Origin: Rhodoferax sp.
GTDB taxonomy: Bacteria; Pseudomonadota; Gammaproteobacteria; Burkholderiales; Burkholderiaceae_C
Reading direction: 5' to 3'
DNA: 64,000 nucleotides
Assembly (NCBI RefSeq): GCF_023700745.1
Contig: NZ_JAMPYG010000010.1
Location: forward strand, 45,934 to 109,933
Part shown: in pieces, positions 32,306 to 41,964 of the stretch
How the letters are laid out: each line of letters opens with the position of its first letter
Position numbering within the stretch: position 1 is the stretch's first letter
Notes under the pieces: generated by a model
Databases searched by the model: none
What the model was told of the DNA's origin: nothing
The model's input: only the letters and a program-made list of their open reading frames with translations
Position numbers and translations under genes: made by a program

Positions 32306-34276
32306 CTAAACATCAATCTCCACCGAATCCCCATGCAGTTCCATCAGCTCGCGCCGCGCCGCGGCTTCCCCCTTGCCCATCAGCTTGCTCATGAGTTCGG
32401 AAGTTTGCAGCACACTCTGGCTCCCCAGATGCACCGGCAACAAGCGGCGCGTGTCGGGGTTCAGCGTGGTGTCCCACAACTGCTCGGCATTCATTTCGCC
32501 CAAACCCTTGAAGCGACTGATGGTCCAGGCGCCTTCGCGCACGCCTTCCTTGCGCAGCTTGTCCAGGATCGCGGTGAGTTCACCTTCGTCGAGGGCATAG
32601 GCCTTGGACGCCGGCTTTTTGCCGCGCGCCGGCGCGTCCACACGAAACAGCGGTGGTCGGGCCACAAAGACATGGCCGGCGTCAATCAGCTTGGGAAAGT
32701 GCTTGAAAAACAAGGTCAGCAGCAGTACCTGGATGTGCGAGCCGTCGACGTCGGCATCACTCAGAATGCAAATCTTGCCGTAGCGCAGACCGCTTAGATC
32801 GGGGCTGTCATCCACGCCGTGCGGATCAACGCCAATGGCCACGGCAATGTCGTGGATTTCGTTATTGGCAAAGAGTCGGTCACGCTCGACCTCCCAAGTG
32901 TTCAGCACCTTGCCGCGCAGCGGCAACACCGCCTGGCTTTCCTTGTTGCGGCCCATCTTGGCGCTGCCGCCGGCCGAGTCGCCTTCGACCAGAAACACCT
33001 CGTTCTCGGCAATGTCGCGGCTCTCGCAGTCGGTGAGTTTGCCCGGCAACACCGCCACCCCCGAGCCCTTGCGCTTTTCGACCTTCTGGCCGGCTTTCTG
33101 GCGTGATTGCGCCGCTTTGATGGCGATTTCGGCCAGTTTCTTGCCGTATTCCACATTCTGGTTCAGCCACAGCTCCAGCGCTGGCCGGACAAAGTTGGAC
33201 ACCAGGCGCACCGCATCGCGCGAATTCAGGCGCTCCTTGATCTGGCCCTGAAACTGCGGGTCCAGCACCTTGGTGGACAGCACAAAACTGGCACGCGCAA
33301 ACACGTCGTCGGGCAGCAGCTTGACGCCCTTGGGCAGCAGCGAATGCAGTTCCACAAAACTCTTGACGGCGGTGTACAGGCCATCGCGCAGGCCCGACTC
33401 GTGGGTGCCGCCGGCCGGGGTCGGGATCAGGTTGACATAACTCTCGCGCACCGGCTGGCCGTCTTCGGTGAAGGCCACGCACCAGGCCGCGCCCTCACCT
33501 TCGGCAAAATTGTCGTTGTTGGCGTCGGCAAAACCCTCGCCTTCAAACAGCGGAATGACGGGTTCGCCGGTCAGGGTTTGGGTCAAATAATCACGCAGGC
33601 CGCCCTTGAACAGCCAGGTCTGGGTCTCCTTGTTCTTCTCCTGCACCAAAGTCACCGAAACACCCGGCATCAGCACCGCCTTGCTGCGCAGCAGGTGCTC
33701 CAGATGCGCCATCGGCCAGGTCAGGGACTCAAAATATTTGCCGTCGGGCCAGACCCGCACCGTGGTGCCTGATTTGCGGTCGCCCTCGCCGGCCTGGCGC
33801 ACGCTCAGGGGCTCGATCACGTCGCCACCGGCAAACACCAGGCGCGCCACCTGGCCTTCGCGGTAGGTCGTGGCCTCCAGTTTGAGCGACAGCGCATTGG
33901 TCACGCTCACACCCACGCCATGCAGGCCGCCGGAAAAGCTGTAGGCACCGCCCTGGCCCTTGTCAAACTTGCCACCGGCGTGCAACTGGGTAAACACCAG
34001 TTCGATCACCGGAGCGTGCTCGGTGGGGTGCATGCCGAACGGAATGCCGCGGCCATCGTCTTCCACCGTGATCGAGCCATCGGCGTGCACAATGGTCTTG
34101 ATCTTTTTGCCGTGCCCGGCAAGCGCTTCGTCGGCCGCGTTGTCGAGCACTTCCTGGATGATGTGCATCGGGCTGTCGGTGCGGGTGTACATGCCCGGAC
34201 GCTGTTTGACCGGCTCCAGCCCTTTCAGGACACGGATCGAGTTTTCGGAATATTCGGGATTGGGTTTGCTTGCCAT
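32306..34276 (-). CDS. parE: DNA topoisomerase IV subunit B
   Basis: GLEPVKQRPGMYTRTDSPMHIIQEVLDNAADEALAGHG; FLVEGDSAGGSAKMGRNKESQAVLPLRGKVLNTWEVE. Confidence 0.95.
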   Translation of the reverse strand: MASKPNPEYSENSIRVLKGLEPVKQRPGMYTRTDSPMHIIQEVLDNAADEALAGHGKKIKTIVHADGSITVEDDGRGIPFGMHPTEHAPVIELVFTQLHAGGKFDKGQGGAYSFSGGLHGVGVSVTNALSLKLEATTYREGQVARLVFAGGDVIEPLSVRQAGEGDRKSGTTVRVWPDGKYFESLTWPMAHLEHLLRSKAVLMPGVSVTLVQEKNKETQTWLFKGGLRDYLTQTLTGEPVIPLFEGEGFADANNDNFAEGEGAAWCVAFTEDGQPVRESYVNLIPTPAGGTHESGLRDGLYTAVKSFVELHSLLPKGVKLLPDDVFARASFVLSTKVLDPQFQGQIKERLNSRDAVRLVSNFVRPALELWLNQNVEYGKKLAEIAIKAAQSRQKAGQKVEKRKGSGVAVLPGKLTDCESRDIAENEVFLVEGDSAGGSAKMGRNKESQAVLPLRGKVLNTWEVERDRLFANNEIHDIAVAIGVDPHGVDDSPDLSGLRYGKICILSDADVDGSHIQVLLLTLFFKHFPKLIDAGHVFVARPPLFRVDAPARGKKPASKAYALDEGELTAILDKLRKEGVREGAWTISRFKGLGEMNAEQLWDTTLNPDTRRLLPVHLGSQSVLQTSELMSKLMGKGEAAARRELMELHGDSVEIDV

Positions 34277-34373
34277 GGCGCGCATTGTATGAATACCCAG
34301 TTTTCAAAGGCACTCCACAACCCGTGGCTTACGAACTTTTGAACTTGCGCCGCATAATTGGCAGCACACGTTC

Positions 34374-35378
34374 ATGAATACACAAATAACCGTCGACAGC
34401 AACATGCTACTGAGCCCTTCCATCCCCAACTTGCCCAGGTTGCTTGAAGTGTGCATTGAGCACATGAACGATGCCATCGTGATCACCGAGGCGGAGCCCA
34501 TCGATCATCCCGGCCCCCGAATCGTCTGGGTCAACAAGATTTTTTATGAGCGCCACGGCTACCGCCCGGATGAGGTGATCGGCAACACCCCGCGCATATT
34601 GCAAGGGCCAGATACCGATCGCGCCACGCTCGACCGGGTGCGCGAGGCGCTTTCCAAATGGCAGCCTGTCCGCGCAGAACTGCTGAATTACCGCAAGGAT
34701 GGAACGTCTTACTGGAACGAGTTTGAGATTGTCCCCGTGGCCAATGACCAAGGCTGGTTTACGCACTGGGTGTCGGTGCAACGCGACACCACCGAGCGCA
34801 AGCAGATGGAAGAACAGGTGCATCAACTCGCCTTCTATGACTCGCTCACCAACCTGCCCAACCGTCGCCTGCTCTGTGACCGCTTGAACCAGGCCCTGGC
34901 GGCCAGCAAACGCAGCAGCCACTACGGCGCCCTGATGTTCCTGGATCTTGACAATTTCAAACGGGTGAATGACACCCATGGCCACGGGGTGGGTGATGCA
35001 CTGTTGTACAAGGTCGCCAAGCAACTGAAAAAATGTGTGCGTGAGACTGACACCGTGTCACGCTTCGGCGGTGACGAATTTGTGGTGCTGCTAAGTGACT
35101 TGTTTGTCGATCTGGCCACCTCCATCAAACGCGCTTCCATCATCGCCGAAAAAATTCGCGCCACGCTCACTCAACCCTACCATCTGGCCGTCAGCCAGGA
35201 CGGCCAAGCCGAACACCAGATCGAATACCGCTGCTCCGCCAGCTTGGGCGTGGTCATGTTCGCCGGCCAGCAGGCCTCTGGGAGCGACCTGCTGAAGTGG
35301 GCCGATACCGCGATGTACCAGGCCAAAAATGCCGGCCGCAATGCAATCCGGTTTTATCAACCCACAGAACACGCCTGA
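34374..35378 (+). CDS. PAS-GGDEF protein (putative diguanylate cyclase)
   Basis: PAS segment IVWVNKIFYERHGYRPDEVIGNTPRILQGPDTD; RFGGDEFVVLLSDL. Confidence 0.92.
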   Translation: MNTQITVDSNMLLSPSIPNLPRLLEVCIEHMNDAIVITEAEPIDHPGPRIVWVNKIFYERHGYRPDEVIGNTPRILQGPDTDRATLDRVREALSKWQPVRAELLNYRKDGTSYWNEFEIVPVANDQGWFTHWVSVQRDTTERKQMEEQVHQLAFYDSLTNLPNRRLLCDRLNQALAASKRSSHYGALMFLDLDNFKRVNDTHGHGVGDALLYKVAKQLKKCVRETDTVSRFGGDEFVVLLSDLFVDLATSIKRASIIAEKIRATLTQPYHLAVSQDGQAEHQIEYRCSASLGVVMFAGQQASGSDLLKWADTAMYQAKNAGRNAIRFYQPTEHA

Positions 35379-35486
35379 AACGCGAGGTGCGTTGGCATGG
35401 CATCAGTCAAGCACGGGGTAACATCGGCACATCAGGGAAAACCCCGATATTGCTTTGTTTTTCATTTGAACCCCGGACCTTTGACC

Positions 35487-36635
35487 ATGAAACTTACTCC
35501 TACCCATTCCGTTTCACTTCGTCTCACCACTGTTGCCGTGTTGGGGCTTGCCACTGCCTTCGCCTATGCTCAGGACGTGCAAACCGTGCGTATCGCACAC
35601 GCCGGCCCGACTTCGGGTGGCATTGCCCACATCGGCAAAGATACAGAAAACGGCGTGCGCATGGCCATCGACGAACTGAACACCCAGGCCATTGTCATTG
35701 GCGGCAAGAAAATCAAATTTGAACTGGCGGCCGAGGATGATGCAGGCGACCCGCGTCAGGCAACCGCAGTGGCACAAAAACTGTGTGACTCCAAAGTGGC
35801 TGGCGTGGTCGGCCACTTGCAGTCGGGCACCACCATCCCGGCTTCTTCTGTGTACAACAAATGCGACCTGCCCCACATCACCGTTGCGGCGACCAACCCC
35901 GACGTGACCAAGCGCGGCTACGCCACCACCTTCCGTCTGATTGCCGACGACAACGCACTGGGTGCGGCGCTGGCCGTCTATGCCAGCGACAAACTCAAAC
36001 TCAAAACAGTCGCCGTCATTGACGACCGCACAGCCTATGGCCAGGGCTTGGCCAATGTCTTCAAGGCCACCGCCAAACAAAAGGGCATGCAGATCCTGGC
36101 CGAAGAGTTCACCACGGACAAGGCCACCGATTTCATGGCCATCCTGACCAATATCAAGAGCAAGAAACCAGATGCCATCTTTTACGGCGGTCTCGACTCC
36201 CAGGCCGGCCCCATGCTGCGCCAGATGGACCAGTTGGGCCTGAGCAATGTCAAGTTCTTTGGCGGTGACGGCATGTGCACCGAGAAACTGGGAGAGCTTG
36301 CCAGCAAGGCGGCTGCACTCAAGGGCGTAACCTGCGCCACGGGCGGTGCCTCCGTGCAAAAAATGCAGGGCGGCGCGGCCTGGAAGAAAAAATACGATGC
36401 CCGTTTTCCTGGCCAGTTCCAGATTTACAGCCCCTACGCCTACGATGCCACCTACGTTTTAGTGGATGCCATGAAACGCGCCCAATCCGTCGAGCCCGCG
36501 GTCTACACCCCGTTCATCGGCAAAACCAAGCTCAAGGGCATCACCGCCAACATCGCCTTCACCCCGAAAAACGAGTTGACCGTACCCGCCGTGACACTGT
36601 ACTCGTACAAGGACAACGTGCGCGCAGAGCATTAA
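35487..36635 (+). CDS. Branched-chain amino acid-type ABC transporter substrate-binding protein (orphan LivK-like)
   Basis: VRIAHAGPTSGGIAHIGKDTENGVRMAIDELNTQAIVIGGKKIKFELAAEDDAGDPRQATAVAQKL. Confidence 0.92.
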   Translation: MKLTPTHSVSLRLTTVAVLGLATAFAYAQDVQTVRIAHAGPTSGGIAHIGKDTENGVRMAIDELNTQAIVIGGKKIKFELAAEDDAGDPRQATAVAQKLCDSKVAGVVGHLQSGTTIPASSVYNKCDLPHITVAATNPDVTKRGYATTFRLIADDNALGAALAVYASDKLKLKTVAVIDDRTAYGQGLANVFKATAKQKGMQILAEEFTTDKATDFMAILTNIKSKKPDAIFYGGLDSQAGPMLRQMDQLGLSNVKFFGGDGMCTEKLGELASKAAALKGVTCATGGASVQKMQGGAAWKKKYDARFPGQFQIYSPYAYDATYVLVDAMKRAQSVEPAVYTPFIGKTKLKGITANIAFTPKNELTVPAVTLYSYKDNVRAEH

Positions 36636-36687
36636 GGGTTAAAGGCCTGGCGGGTGCAGGGTAGGCATAGTTCGGTATATTCCAGAC

Positions 36688-37908
36688 ATGTCGCATCCTG
36701 CCAAAACACTTTCCATGAACCAGGTCCTGCTGTGCGGGGCCGTCATTGTCACGCTCTCCATGGGCATCCGCCACGGCTTTGGGCTGTGGCTGCAACCCAT
36801 GACGCAAGACCTGAACTGGAGCCGTGAAACCTTTGCCTTTGCCCTGGCCATTCAAAATCTGGTGTGGGGGTTTACCGGCATTTTTGCCGGTATGCTGGCC
36901 GACCGATTTGGCGCTTTTCGCGTCATTGTGGGCGGTGCCCTGCTGTACGCCCTGGGGCTGCTGGGCATGGCCCATGCCACCACCGCGCTGATGCTGTCGC
37001 TGAGTGCCGGGGTGCTGATTGGCATGGCGCAAGCGGGCACCACCTACGCCATCATTTATGGTGTGATCGGGCGCAACATCAGCGCCAGCAGGCGCTCCTG
37101 GGCCATGGGCGTGGCAGCGGCGGCAGGCTCCTTTGGCCAGTTCCTGATGGTACCGACCGAAGGTTTCCTGATTGACAGCCTGGGCTGGCAGCAGGCTTTG
37201 GTGGCGCTGGCGCTGTCGGCGTTGCTGATCATGCCACTGGCCTGGGGCTTGCGCGAGCCGGGTTTCAGGGGCGGCGCCGGGCATTTTCGCGAGCAATCCA
37301 TCATGCAGGCGCTGCGCGAGGCCTTCCAATACCGCAGTTTCCAGTTGCTGATGGCCGGTTATTTTGTCTGCGGTTTCCAGGTGGTGTTTATTGGCGTGCA
37401 CATGCCGAGCTACCTGAAAGACCAGGGACTTGCATCCAACGTGGCCAGCATCTCACTGGCGCTGATTGGCCTGTTCAATGTGTTTGGCACTTACGCGGCA
37501 GGCGTGCTGGGCCAGCGCATGCAGAAGAAAAACATCCTGGCCTTCATTTACCTTTCACGCGCTGTCATCATCAGCATCTTTTTGCTGGTGCCGCTGTCAC
37601 CCATGAGCGTTTACGTATTTTCGGCCGTGATGGGCCTGCTGTGGCTGTCCACCGTGCCGCCAACCAACGCCACCGTGGCTCAGATTTTTGGCGTGGCGCA
37701 TCTGTCGATGCTCGGCGGCTTTGTATTTTTCAGCCACCAGATCGGCTCGTTCATGGGGGTTTGGCTGGGCGGCTATCTGTTTGACCGTACCGGCAGTTAC
37801 GACATTGTCTGGTACATCGCGATTGCTCTGGGCGTGCTGGCAGCGCTGGTCAACCTACCGATCAAGGAAGCCGCCATTGTGCGCACGCCCGTGCCACAGG
37901 GGGCATGA
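36688..37908 (+). CDS. MFS transporter
   Basis: 12-TM pattern; SMGIRHGFGLWLQPMTQDLNWSRETFAFALAIQNLVWG. Confidence 0.9.
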   Translation: MSHPAKTLSMNQVLLCGAVIVTLSMGIRHGFGLWLQPMTQDLNWSRETFAFALAIQNLVWGFTGIFAGMLADRFGAFRVIVGGALLYALGLLGMAHATTALMLSLSAGVLIGMAQAGTTYAIIYGVIGRNISASRRSWAMGVAAAAGSFGQFLMVPTEGFLIDSLGWQQALVALALSALLIMPLAWGLREPGFRGGAGHFREQSIMQALREAFQYRSFQLLMAGYFVCGFQVVFIGVHMPSYLKDQGLASNVASISLALIGLFNVFGTYAAGVLGQRMQKKNILAFIYLSRAVIISIFLLVPLSPMSVYVFSAVMGLLWLSTVPPTNATVAQIFGVAHLSMLGGFVFFSHQIGSFMGVWLGGYLFDRTGSYDIVWYIAIALGVLAALVNLPIKEAAIVRTPVPQGA

Positions 37909-37912
37909 GGCC

Positions 37913-38038
37913 ATGAAACCGGTTCAGAAAGTCCTGCTCTACACCGGCCTGCTGCTGGTGCTGGGGTTGGTGTTTGCCATGTACACCCGGCCCGATTTCG
38001 TCATGACGCTGGCCAACCAGGTGTGGGGTTGCTTTTAG
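37913..38038 (+). CDS. Small single-TM protein (41 aa), MKPVQKVLLYTGLLLVLGLVFAMYTRPDFVMTLANQVWGCF
   Basis: Starts 2 nt after the MFS stop and its TAG overlaps the GTG of the methyltransferase; not listed separately in the ORF track. Confidence 0.65.
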   Translation: MKPVQKVLLYTGLLLVLGLVFAMYTRPDFVMTLANQVWGCF

Positions 38039-38613
38039 TGACTGAACACCATGTGAGCGAACCCTCTGACTGGGTGCGACGTTGGCAGCATTTGATTAGC
38101 CCAGGTGCGCGCGTGCTGGACGTGGCCTGCGGCTCGGGTCGCCACATGGCATGGCTGGCCCAACGGGCTTGTTTCTGCACCGGCATCGACCGATCGGCGC
38201 AAGCGCTAACGGAAGCCGGACGCTATGGCAACACGGTTCTGGCGGATATTGAAAACGGGCCCTGGCCTCTGATCCAAAATGGTCTGCCACAGCAATTTGA
38301 CGTGGTGCTGGTGACCAATTACCTGTGGCGGGAGCTGTTTCCGGTGCTGCGGCAAAGCCTGGCACCGGATGGCTTGTTGCTTTATGAAACCTTTGCACAA
38401 GGGAATGAGGCCGTAGGCAAACCGTCCCGGCCCGATTTCTTGCTGCAAACCGGCGAATTGCTGCGCTTGTGCCAAAGCCTGCGCATTGTGGCGTTTGAGG
38501 ATGGTTTTTTACCGCATCCCGAGCGCTTTGTGCAACGCATTGTGGCGTTCAGGCAGTCGCATGCCCCTGAAGACGGGCGGCCACCCACGCGTTACCCACT
38601 CTCGCTAGAATGA
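38038..38613 (+). CDS. Class I SAM-dependent methyltransferase
   Basis: GARVLDVACGSGRHMAWLAQRACFCTGIDRSAQAL. Confidence 0.88.
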   Translation: MTEHHVSEPSDWVRRWQHLISPGARVLDVACGSGRHMAWLAQRACFCTGIDRSAQALTEAGRYGNTVLADIENGPWPLIQNGLPQQFDVVLVTNYLWRELFPVLRQSLAPDGLLLYETFAQGNEAVGKPSRPDFLLQTGELLRLCQSLRIVAFEDGFLPHPERFVQRIVAFRQSHAPEDGRPPTRYPLSLE

Positions 38614-38639
38614 GCGGCTAATCTATTTACCTGCACAAG

Positions 38640-39533
38640 ATGTCACATTCAAAGCCTACTCTCACCGGCAGTATTGTTGCCCTGGTCACCCCCATGCACC
38701 CTGACGGCAGCGTGGACTACCCGGCGCTACGCAAACTGATCGACTGGCACATTGCCGAGGAAACGGATTGCATCGGTGTGGTTGGCACCACCGGCGAGTC
38801 ACCCACCGTCAGCGTGGAAGAACACCGTGAAATCATCCGTGTGGCGGTAGAACAAGCCGCCGGGCGCGTGCCCATCATGGCTGGCTGCGGTTCCAACTCC
38901 ACCCTGGAGGCCATTGAACTGGCCAAGTTCGCCAAGAAAGTGGGCGCCGATTGCCAATTGCAGGTGGTGCCTTACTACAACAAGCCCACCCAGGAAGGCC
39001 AGTACCAGCACTTCAAGACCATTGCCGAAGCGGTTGACCTGCCCATGGTGCTGTACAACGTGCCCGGGCGCACGGTCGCGGACATGGCACTCGACACCGT
39101 GCTGCGCCTGACCCAGGTGCCCGGTATCGTGGGCATCAAGGAAGCCACCGGCAACATCGACCGTGCCCAATGGCTGATTCGCGAAGTCCCCAAGCACTTT
39201 GCCATTTATTCAGGTGATGATCCCACTGCAGTAGCGTTGATGCTGTGCGGCGGTCATGGCAACATCAGCGTCACGGCCAATGTGGCCCCGCGCCTGATGC
39301 ACGCGTTGTGCATGGCCGCCCTCGCCGGTGATGTCAAACGCGCCATGGAAATTCAGTTCAAATTGATGCCATTGCATAAAAACCTGTTTGTCGAAGCCAA
39401 CCCGATCCCTGTGAAGTGGGCCGTGGCACGCATGAACCTGTGTGGCGGTACGCTGCGTTTGCCCATGACAGAGCTGACCCCCGCCTACGTGCCGGTGGTA
39501 GAAGCCGCCTTGCGCGACGTTGGCCTGATTTGA
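38640..39533 (+). CDS. dapA: 4-hydroxy-tetrahydrodipicolinate synthase
   Basis: [64 protein letters not shown]. Confidence 0.95.
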   Translation: MSHSKPTLTGSIVALVTPMHPDGSVDYPALRKLIDWHIAEETDCIGVVGTTGESPTVSVEEHREIIRVAVEQAAGRVPIMAGCGSNSTLEAIELAKFAKKVGADCQLQVVPYYNKPTQEGQYQHFKTIAEAVDLPMVLYNVPGRTVADMALDTVLRLTQVPGIVGIKEATGNIDRAQWLIREVPKHFAIYSGDDPTAVALMLCGGHGNISVTANVAPRLMHALCMAALAGDVKRAMEIQFKLMPLHKNLFVEANPIPVKWAVARMNLCGGTLRLPMTELTPAYVPVVEAALRDVGLI

Positions 39534-39574
39534 CGCCAGGTTGCCCCACTGAACCGATATCCGAAGGAACCTTT

Positions 39575-40657
39575 GTGAACCCTATTTCCAGAATTGCACT
39601 CCTTGGCCTGACACTGACACTGGGCGCGTGCTCGGTGCTCGAGACCGACAAGGTGGACTACAAAAGTGCCGGCAAGGCGCCGACACTTGAAGTGCCGCCT
39701 GACCTGACCCAGTTGTCGCGCGAAACACGTTATGCCGTCCCCGGCGCAGCAGTCACCGCTTCCAGTTTTCAAATTGGCCAGCTTGCCACCCAGACCACGC
39801 CGACAGCGGCAACATCCTTGGGTGATGTGCGCATTGAGCGCGCCGGCACCCAGCGCTGGCTGGTGATCAGCCGCCCGGCCGACAAATTGTGGGAGCCAGT
39901 CAAAGATTTTTGGCTGGAAAACGGTTTCTTATTGGTGATGGACCAGGCCAACCTGGGCATCATGGAAACCGACTGGGCAGAAAACCGGGCCAAAATTCCA
40001 CAGGACATCATCCGCAGCACCATTGGCAAGGTGTTTGATTCGCTATATTCCACCGGCGAACGCGACAAGTTTCGCACCCGTCTGGAACGCAACGTCAGTG
40101 GCGGCACCGATATCTTCATCAGCCACCGCGGCATGATCGAGGTCTATAGCAGCACCGCCAAAGACCAGACCGTGTGGCAGCCCCGCGCCGCCGACCCCGA
40201 GCTCGAAACCGAGTTTTTGCGCCGCCTGATGGTCAAGCTTGGCATCTCCGAGGTACAGTCCAAAGCCCTGGTCGCCGCCGCGCCGGGCAGCACCGGCGCC
40301 CGGATGGACACCGCCAACGGCCAGCCTGTGGTGCGCCTGAATGACGAATTTGACCGCGCCTGGCGCCGGGTGGGTCTGGCGCTGGACCGCACCAATTTCA
40401 CCGTGGAAGACCGTGACCGCAGCAAAGGTATTTACTTTGTGCGTTACGTGGCGCCCAACGCAGACAAGACCGAACCGGGCTTCTTCGGCAAACTCTTCGG
40501 TTCTTCCAAGCCCGACAGTACACCGCAAAAATTCACCATCTCGGTGCAAAGCCAAGGCAACATCAGCACGGTATCAGTGCAAAACGCGGATGGCAGTCAA
40601 GCAGCGACGGCTGACGCACAGCGCATCGTGAAAGTGCTGGCTGACGACCTCAAATAG
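39575..40657 (+). CDS. bamC: Outer membrane protein assembly factor BamC (lipoprotein)
   Basis: Lipobox LTLGACS; RWLVISRPADKLWEPVKDFWLENGFLL; position after dapA. Confidence 0.88.
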   Translation: MNPISRIALLGLTLTLGACSVLETDKVDYKSAGKAPTLEVPPDLTQLSRETRYAVPGAAVTASSFQIGQLATQTTPTAATSLGDVRIERAGTQRWLVISRPADKLWEPVKDFWLENGFLLVMDQANLGIMETDWAENRAKIPQDIIRSTIGKVFDSLYSTGERDKFRTRLERNVSGGTDIFISHRGMIEVYSSTAKDQTVWQPRAADPELETEFLRRLMVKLGISEVQSKALVAAAPGSTGARMDTANGQPVVRLNDEFDRAWRRVGLALDRTNFTVEDRDRSKGIYFVRYVAPNADKTEPGFFGKLFGSSKPDSTPQKFTISVQSQGNISTVSVQNADGSQAATADAQRIVKVLADDLK

Positions 40658-40670
40658 CGCAAAAGAGTAC

Positions 40671-40802
40671 TGTCATTGCGAGCCAGCAGTCCGTGGCTTT
40701 GCAGGAGGCCCGCCCTCGGGCCAAAAACAGTTCGGGTGCAATCGCGGCGAGGGCGCCGCTCCCACAGGGGCTGACGTTATTTTTAGCGCGTTCGCAATGA
40801 CA
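40671..40802. repeat. Composite REP/BIME-like island flanked by an 11-bp inverted repeat TGTCATTGCGA...TCGCAATGACA
   Basis: Contains GCAGGAGGCCCGCCCTCGGGCC (40701-40722) and inverted ATCGCGGCGAGGGCGCCGCTCCCACA (40741-40766). Confidence 0.75.
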
Positions 40803-40810
40803 TCTCTGAT

Positions 40811-41464
40811 TCAGTCCAGCCAGTGGGTGAACCCTGACACCGCCACGCGCGGGGTGTGAAAGCTGTTGACCGTCGCCTCGTCCGCATAGCCCAGCGCCAT
40901 GCCGCACACCAGCATTTCATCGGCACCCGCGCCAATGTGCGGCAGAATGATGCTGGCATAGCCGTTCCACGCCGCCTGCGGGCAGGTATGCAAGCCGCGG
41001 GCGCGCGCCGCCACCATGATGTTCTGCAAAAACATGCCGTAATCGAGCAAGGAGCCACGCCCCATGACACTGTCGATGGTAAACATCAGGCCCACGGGTG
41101 CGTCAAAAAATCTGTAGTTGCGCTGGTGCTGCGCATGCATTTTGTCCTTGTCCCCCTTGCCAATGCCGAGCAGGCTGTACAGGCCCCAGCCATTTTCGCG
41201 GCGCCGGTCAATGTAGGGGCTGACCCACTTTTCAGGGTAATAGTCATAGGCTTCGCGGTACTCGGCGGCCAGCGCCGGATCAGCACGCAGCGCGTCGTGG
41301 GCGGCGCAGACCTTTTCCACCAGCCTGTTGCGGCTATTGCCTTGCAACACATAGACCTTCCAGGGCTGGCAGTTGGTGCCCGACGGAGCCCGGCTCGCCA
41401 CCTGGAGGATGTCGTGCAGGGTTTGCTGCGGGACGGCCTGCTGGGTAAAGGCGCGAGTGGACAT
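40811..41464 (-). CDS. Nitroreductase family protein
   Basis: MSTRAFTQQAVPQQTLHDILQVASRAPSGTNCQPWKVYVLQG. Confidence 0.9.
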   Translation of the reverse strand: MSTRAFTQQAVPQQTLHDILQVASRAPSGTNCQPWKVYVLQGNSRNRLVEKVCAAHDALRADPALAAEYREAYDYYPEKWVSPYIDRRRENGWGLYSLLGIGKGDKDKMHAQHQRNYRFFDAPVGLMFTIDSVMGRGSLLDYGMFLQNIMVAARARGLHTCPQAAWNGYASIILPHIGAGADEMLVCGMALGYADEATVNSFHTPRVAVSGFTHWLD

Positions 41465-41529
41465 GCGCGAAATGATGGCGGTGTCCACGGTGGCAACGTG
41501 GAGGTCTGAATCAGGCAATTTTTCAGGAA

Positions 41530-41961
41530 TCAAACGAGTTTCTCCAGAACAGTTTTCAGAGGAAGGGATAAGGGGGTTGGCCGGCGCGTTGGGCGGTCCA
41601 CATACACATGGATGAAGTGGCCCTTGGCGGCCGTCAGTAATGCACCCTGCGCAAACAGCCCTATCTCGTAGCGCACGCTGGAATTGCCCAGGCGTGCCAC
41701 GCGAATGCCGGCCTCGACGGTTTGTGGAAACGCCAGCGGCTCGAAGTAATTGCACTGGGTTTCAATCACCAGCCCAATAGTTTGGCCCTGTTCGACGTCA
41801 AGCACACCCTGCTCGATCAAGTAGGCGTTCACAGCCGTGTCAAACCAGCTGTAGTAAACGACATTGTTGACGTGCCCGTAGGCATCGTTGTCCATCCAGC
41901 GGGTGCTGATGGAACGAAACACCTTGTAGGCGCTGCGCGGTTCAGGTTGTGGCTTGTGCAT
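41530..41961 (-). CDS. Acyl-CoA thioesterase (4HBT/YbgC-like)
   Basis: ISTRWMDNDAYGHVNNVVYYSWFDTAVNAYLIEQG. Confidence 0.88.
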   Translation of the reverse strand: MHKPQPEPRSAYKVFRSISTRWMDNDAYGHVNNVVYYSWFDTAVNAYLIEQGVLDVEQGQTIGLVIETQCNYFEPLAFPQTVEAGIRVARLGNSSVRYEIGLFAQGALLTAAKGHFIHVYVDRPTRRPTPLSLPLKTVLEKLV

Positions 41962-41964
41962 GGG

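Noticed and set aside
36559-37401. 280-aa minus ORF
   Set aside because: Antisense to a well-supported MFS transporter; low-complexity His/Gln content.
40671-40802. Possible miniature IS (MITE) bounded by an 11-bp inverted repeat
   Set aside because: No target-site duplication or transposase-end similarity could be shown; REP/BIME interpretation fits the internal hairpins better.
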